Of a DNA stretch of 64,000 bases, positions 63,193 to 64,000 are shown piece by piece. Position 1 is the stretch's first letter; each line of letters begins with the position of its first letter. A program made the translations under genes and the position numbers. The notes beneath the pieces are model-generated. The model was not told where the DNA came from. It was given only the letters and a program-made list of their open reading frames with translations, and did no database searches. Source of the DNA: Siphlonurus alternatus (taxonomy: Eukaryota; Arthropoda; Insecta; Ephemeroptera; Siphlonuridae); contig OX463780.1 of assembly GCA_949825025.1 (NCBI GenBank), positions 46,790,979 through 46,854,978 on the forward strand. The letters run 5' to 3'.

Positions 63193-63973
63193 CAAAACAA
63201 ATTAAATTGCTCGGATTTATATTTATTAGATTATTAATTAGAACTTGTAATTTATTGTAAGAAACATGATAAAATTATAATAACAATAACATTTAATGGA
63301 CTTATCGTAAACAGAATTACTTAATTTTGCCGATAATTTGATATTGTTTTTTATAGGGTAGACGTAAAACTATCGATGAAATTTAACAACAACAATAATA
63401 TTCGACGTTTTATTGTGTTGTTCTCTGTCTCGTCGCTCTAAATTGTACAGAAGTCTCGTCTTTACTGCGCTCTTGAGACGATGTTTACGACGCTGCTGAA
63501 TAATTTAAGGATACTGATTTACGTTCATGAAAAATTCATTCAGTCTGCAGAGTAAGACGTTACGAGCTGTACTGAAAAGATCTCAAGTCCACTCAATTAA
63601 ATCGAGTGTATATTTTTATACAATGTCTGTCCATGTGGCAAAATGGCTCTCAGAGAGACGTGAAAGTATGCAACTTTTGACAAGTTTATATTCTTATTTC
63701 TTCAGTTTTTACTAAAACCTTATTTTATTTTACAAATCATTATAGCTATATGAAACATAACTCTCTGATCTCTGATTATGTTCTATTAAGCTATCCTCCA
63801 CTTTTTTTTAATGTCATTTAAGTTATAAGACTTTATTAAAATATAAACAGTACGAAAGTTGAACATATAAAAATATTTATATGAAGTTTTGCTGAAAGAT
63901 GTGAACAAATGTAGCTAAATTTAGATTTATTAACGAGGATTCCTTTGTCTCAAGTGCTACGTTTTTGTTTCAG
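62546..63973 (+). other. Intron between repeat exon and next exon
   Basis: A 1.4 kb AT-rich intron from GTAAGA to TTTTTGTTTCAG. It holds a (TA)n tract at 63119-63191. No other exon is seen. Confidence 0.6.
63119..63191. repeat. (TA)n microsatellite
   Basis: About 36 TA dinucleotides. Confidence 0.97.
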
Positions 63974-64000
63974 CACGGAGGAGGGGGCGTGGCCGCGGAG
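63974..64000 (+). CDS. Start of next exon (partial, runs off window)
   Basis: An excellent acceptor (TGCTACGTTTTTGTTTCAG) is followed by GC-rich sequence. In phase 0, as the 62545 donor requires, it reads HGGGGVAAE without a stop. It is too short to identify. Glycine-rich starts are common in disordered linkers. Confidence 0.55.

Overview
The window is eukaryotic nuclear DNA. It is strongly AT-rich, with spliceosomal exon/intron signals, long (ATTT)n and (AT)n microsatellites, many small palindromic DNA transposons and one intact-looking non-LTR retrotransposon. A metazoan is certain from the zinc-binding C1 module. An arthropod with a large, MITE-rich genome (for example a hemipteran) is my guess from the overall texture and cannot be proved from this sequence.

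The one host gene I can name is a tensin-family gene on the + strand. Two exons, 23539-23644 and 26678-26715, join across a 3.0 kb intron in matching phase. Together they encode most of an atypical C1 zinc finger whose spacing and CRVC...H..CEAK-like ending match the N-terminal C1 of tensin-2-type proteins. Three further + strand exon candidates lie downstream, with phase-0 borders where I can judge them: 41601-41927 (proline/arginine-rich), 61814-62545 (five imperfect repeats of about 31 residues) and 63974 to the window end. They may be later tensin exons, since disordered sequence separates C1 from the phosphatase-like domain in tensin-2, but the linkage is inferred. No phosphatase, SH2 or PTB domain is visible here.

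Layout. 1-13.2 kb: AT-rich noncoding DNA with MITEs and microsatellites. 13.2-18.7 kb: one palindromic MITE, then the retrotransposon (ORF1, ORF2 with endonuclease and reverse transcriptase, TTTGAA tail). 18.7-23.5 kb: noncoding, with a perfect hairpin, a MITE and GC-rich patches. 23.5-26.7 kb: C1 exons. 26.7-41.6 kb: intron-like, with several repeats, promoter-like GC patches and one orphan ORF. 41.6-41.9 kb: exon. 42-61.8 kb: long intron-like stretch. 61.8-64 kb: repeat-coding exon, intron, start of the next exon.

The most unusual object is at 47383-50676. It is a 3.3 kb foldback-type element with nearly identical 606 bp inverted arms. Each arm begins with eleven copies of a 14-bp subrepeat in mirrored order. 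The element is flanked by a 9-bp target duplication and is inserted inside one arm of a palindromic MITE whose uninterrupted relative lies at 34207-34564. Its non-repetitive middle holds a short, exon-like coding fragment on the minus strand.
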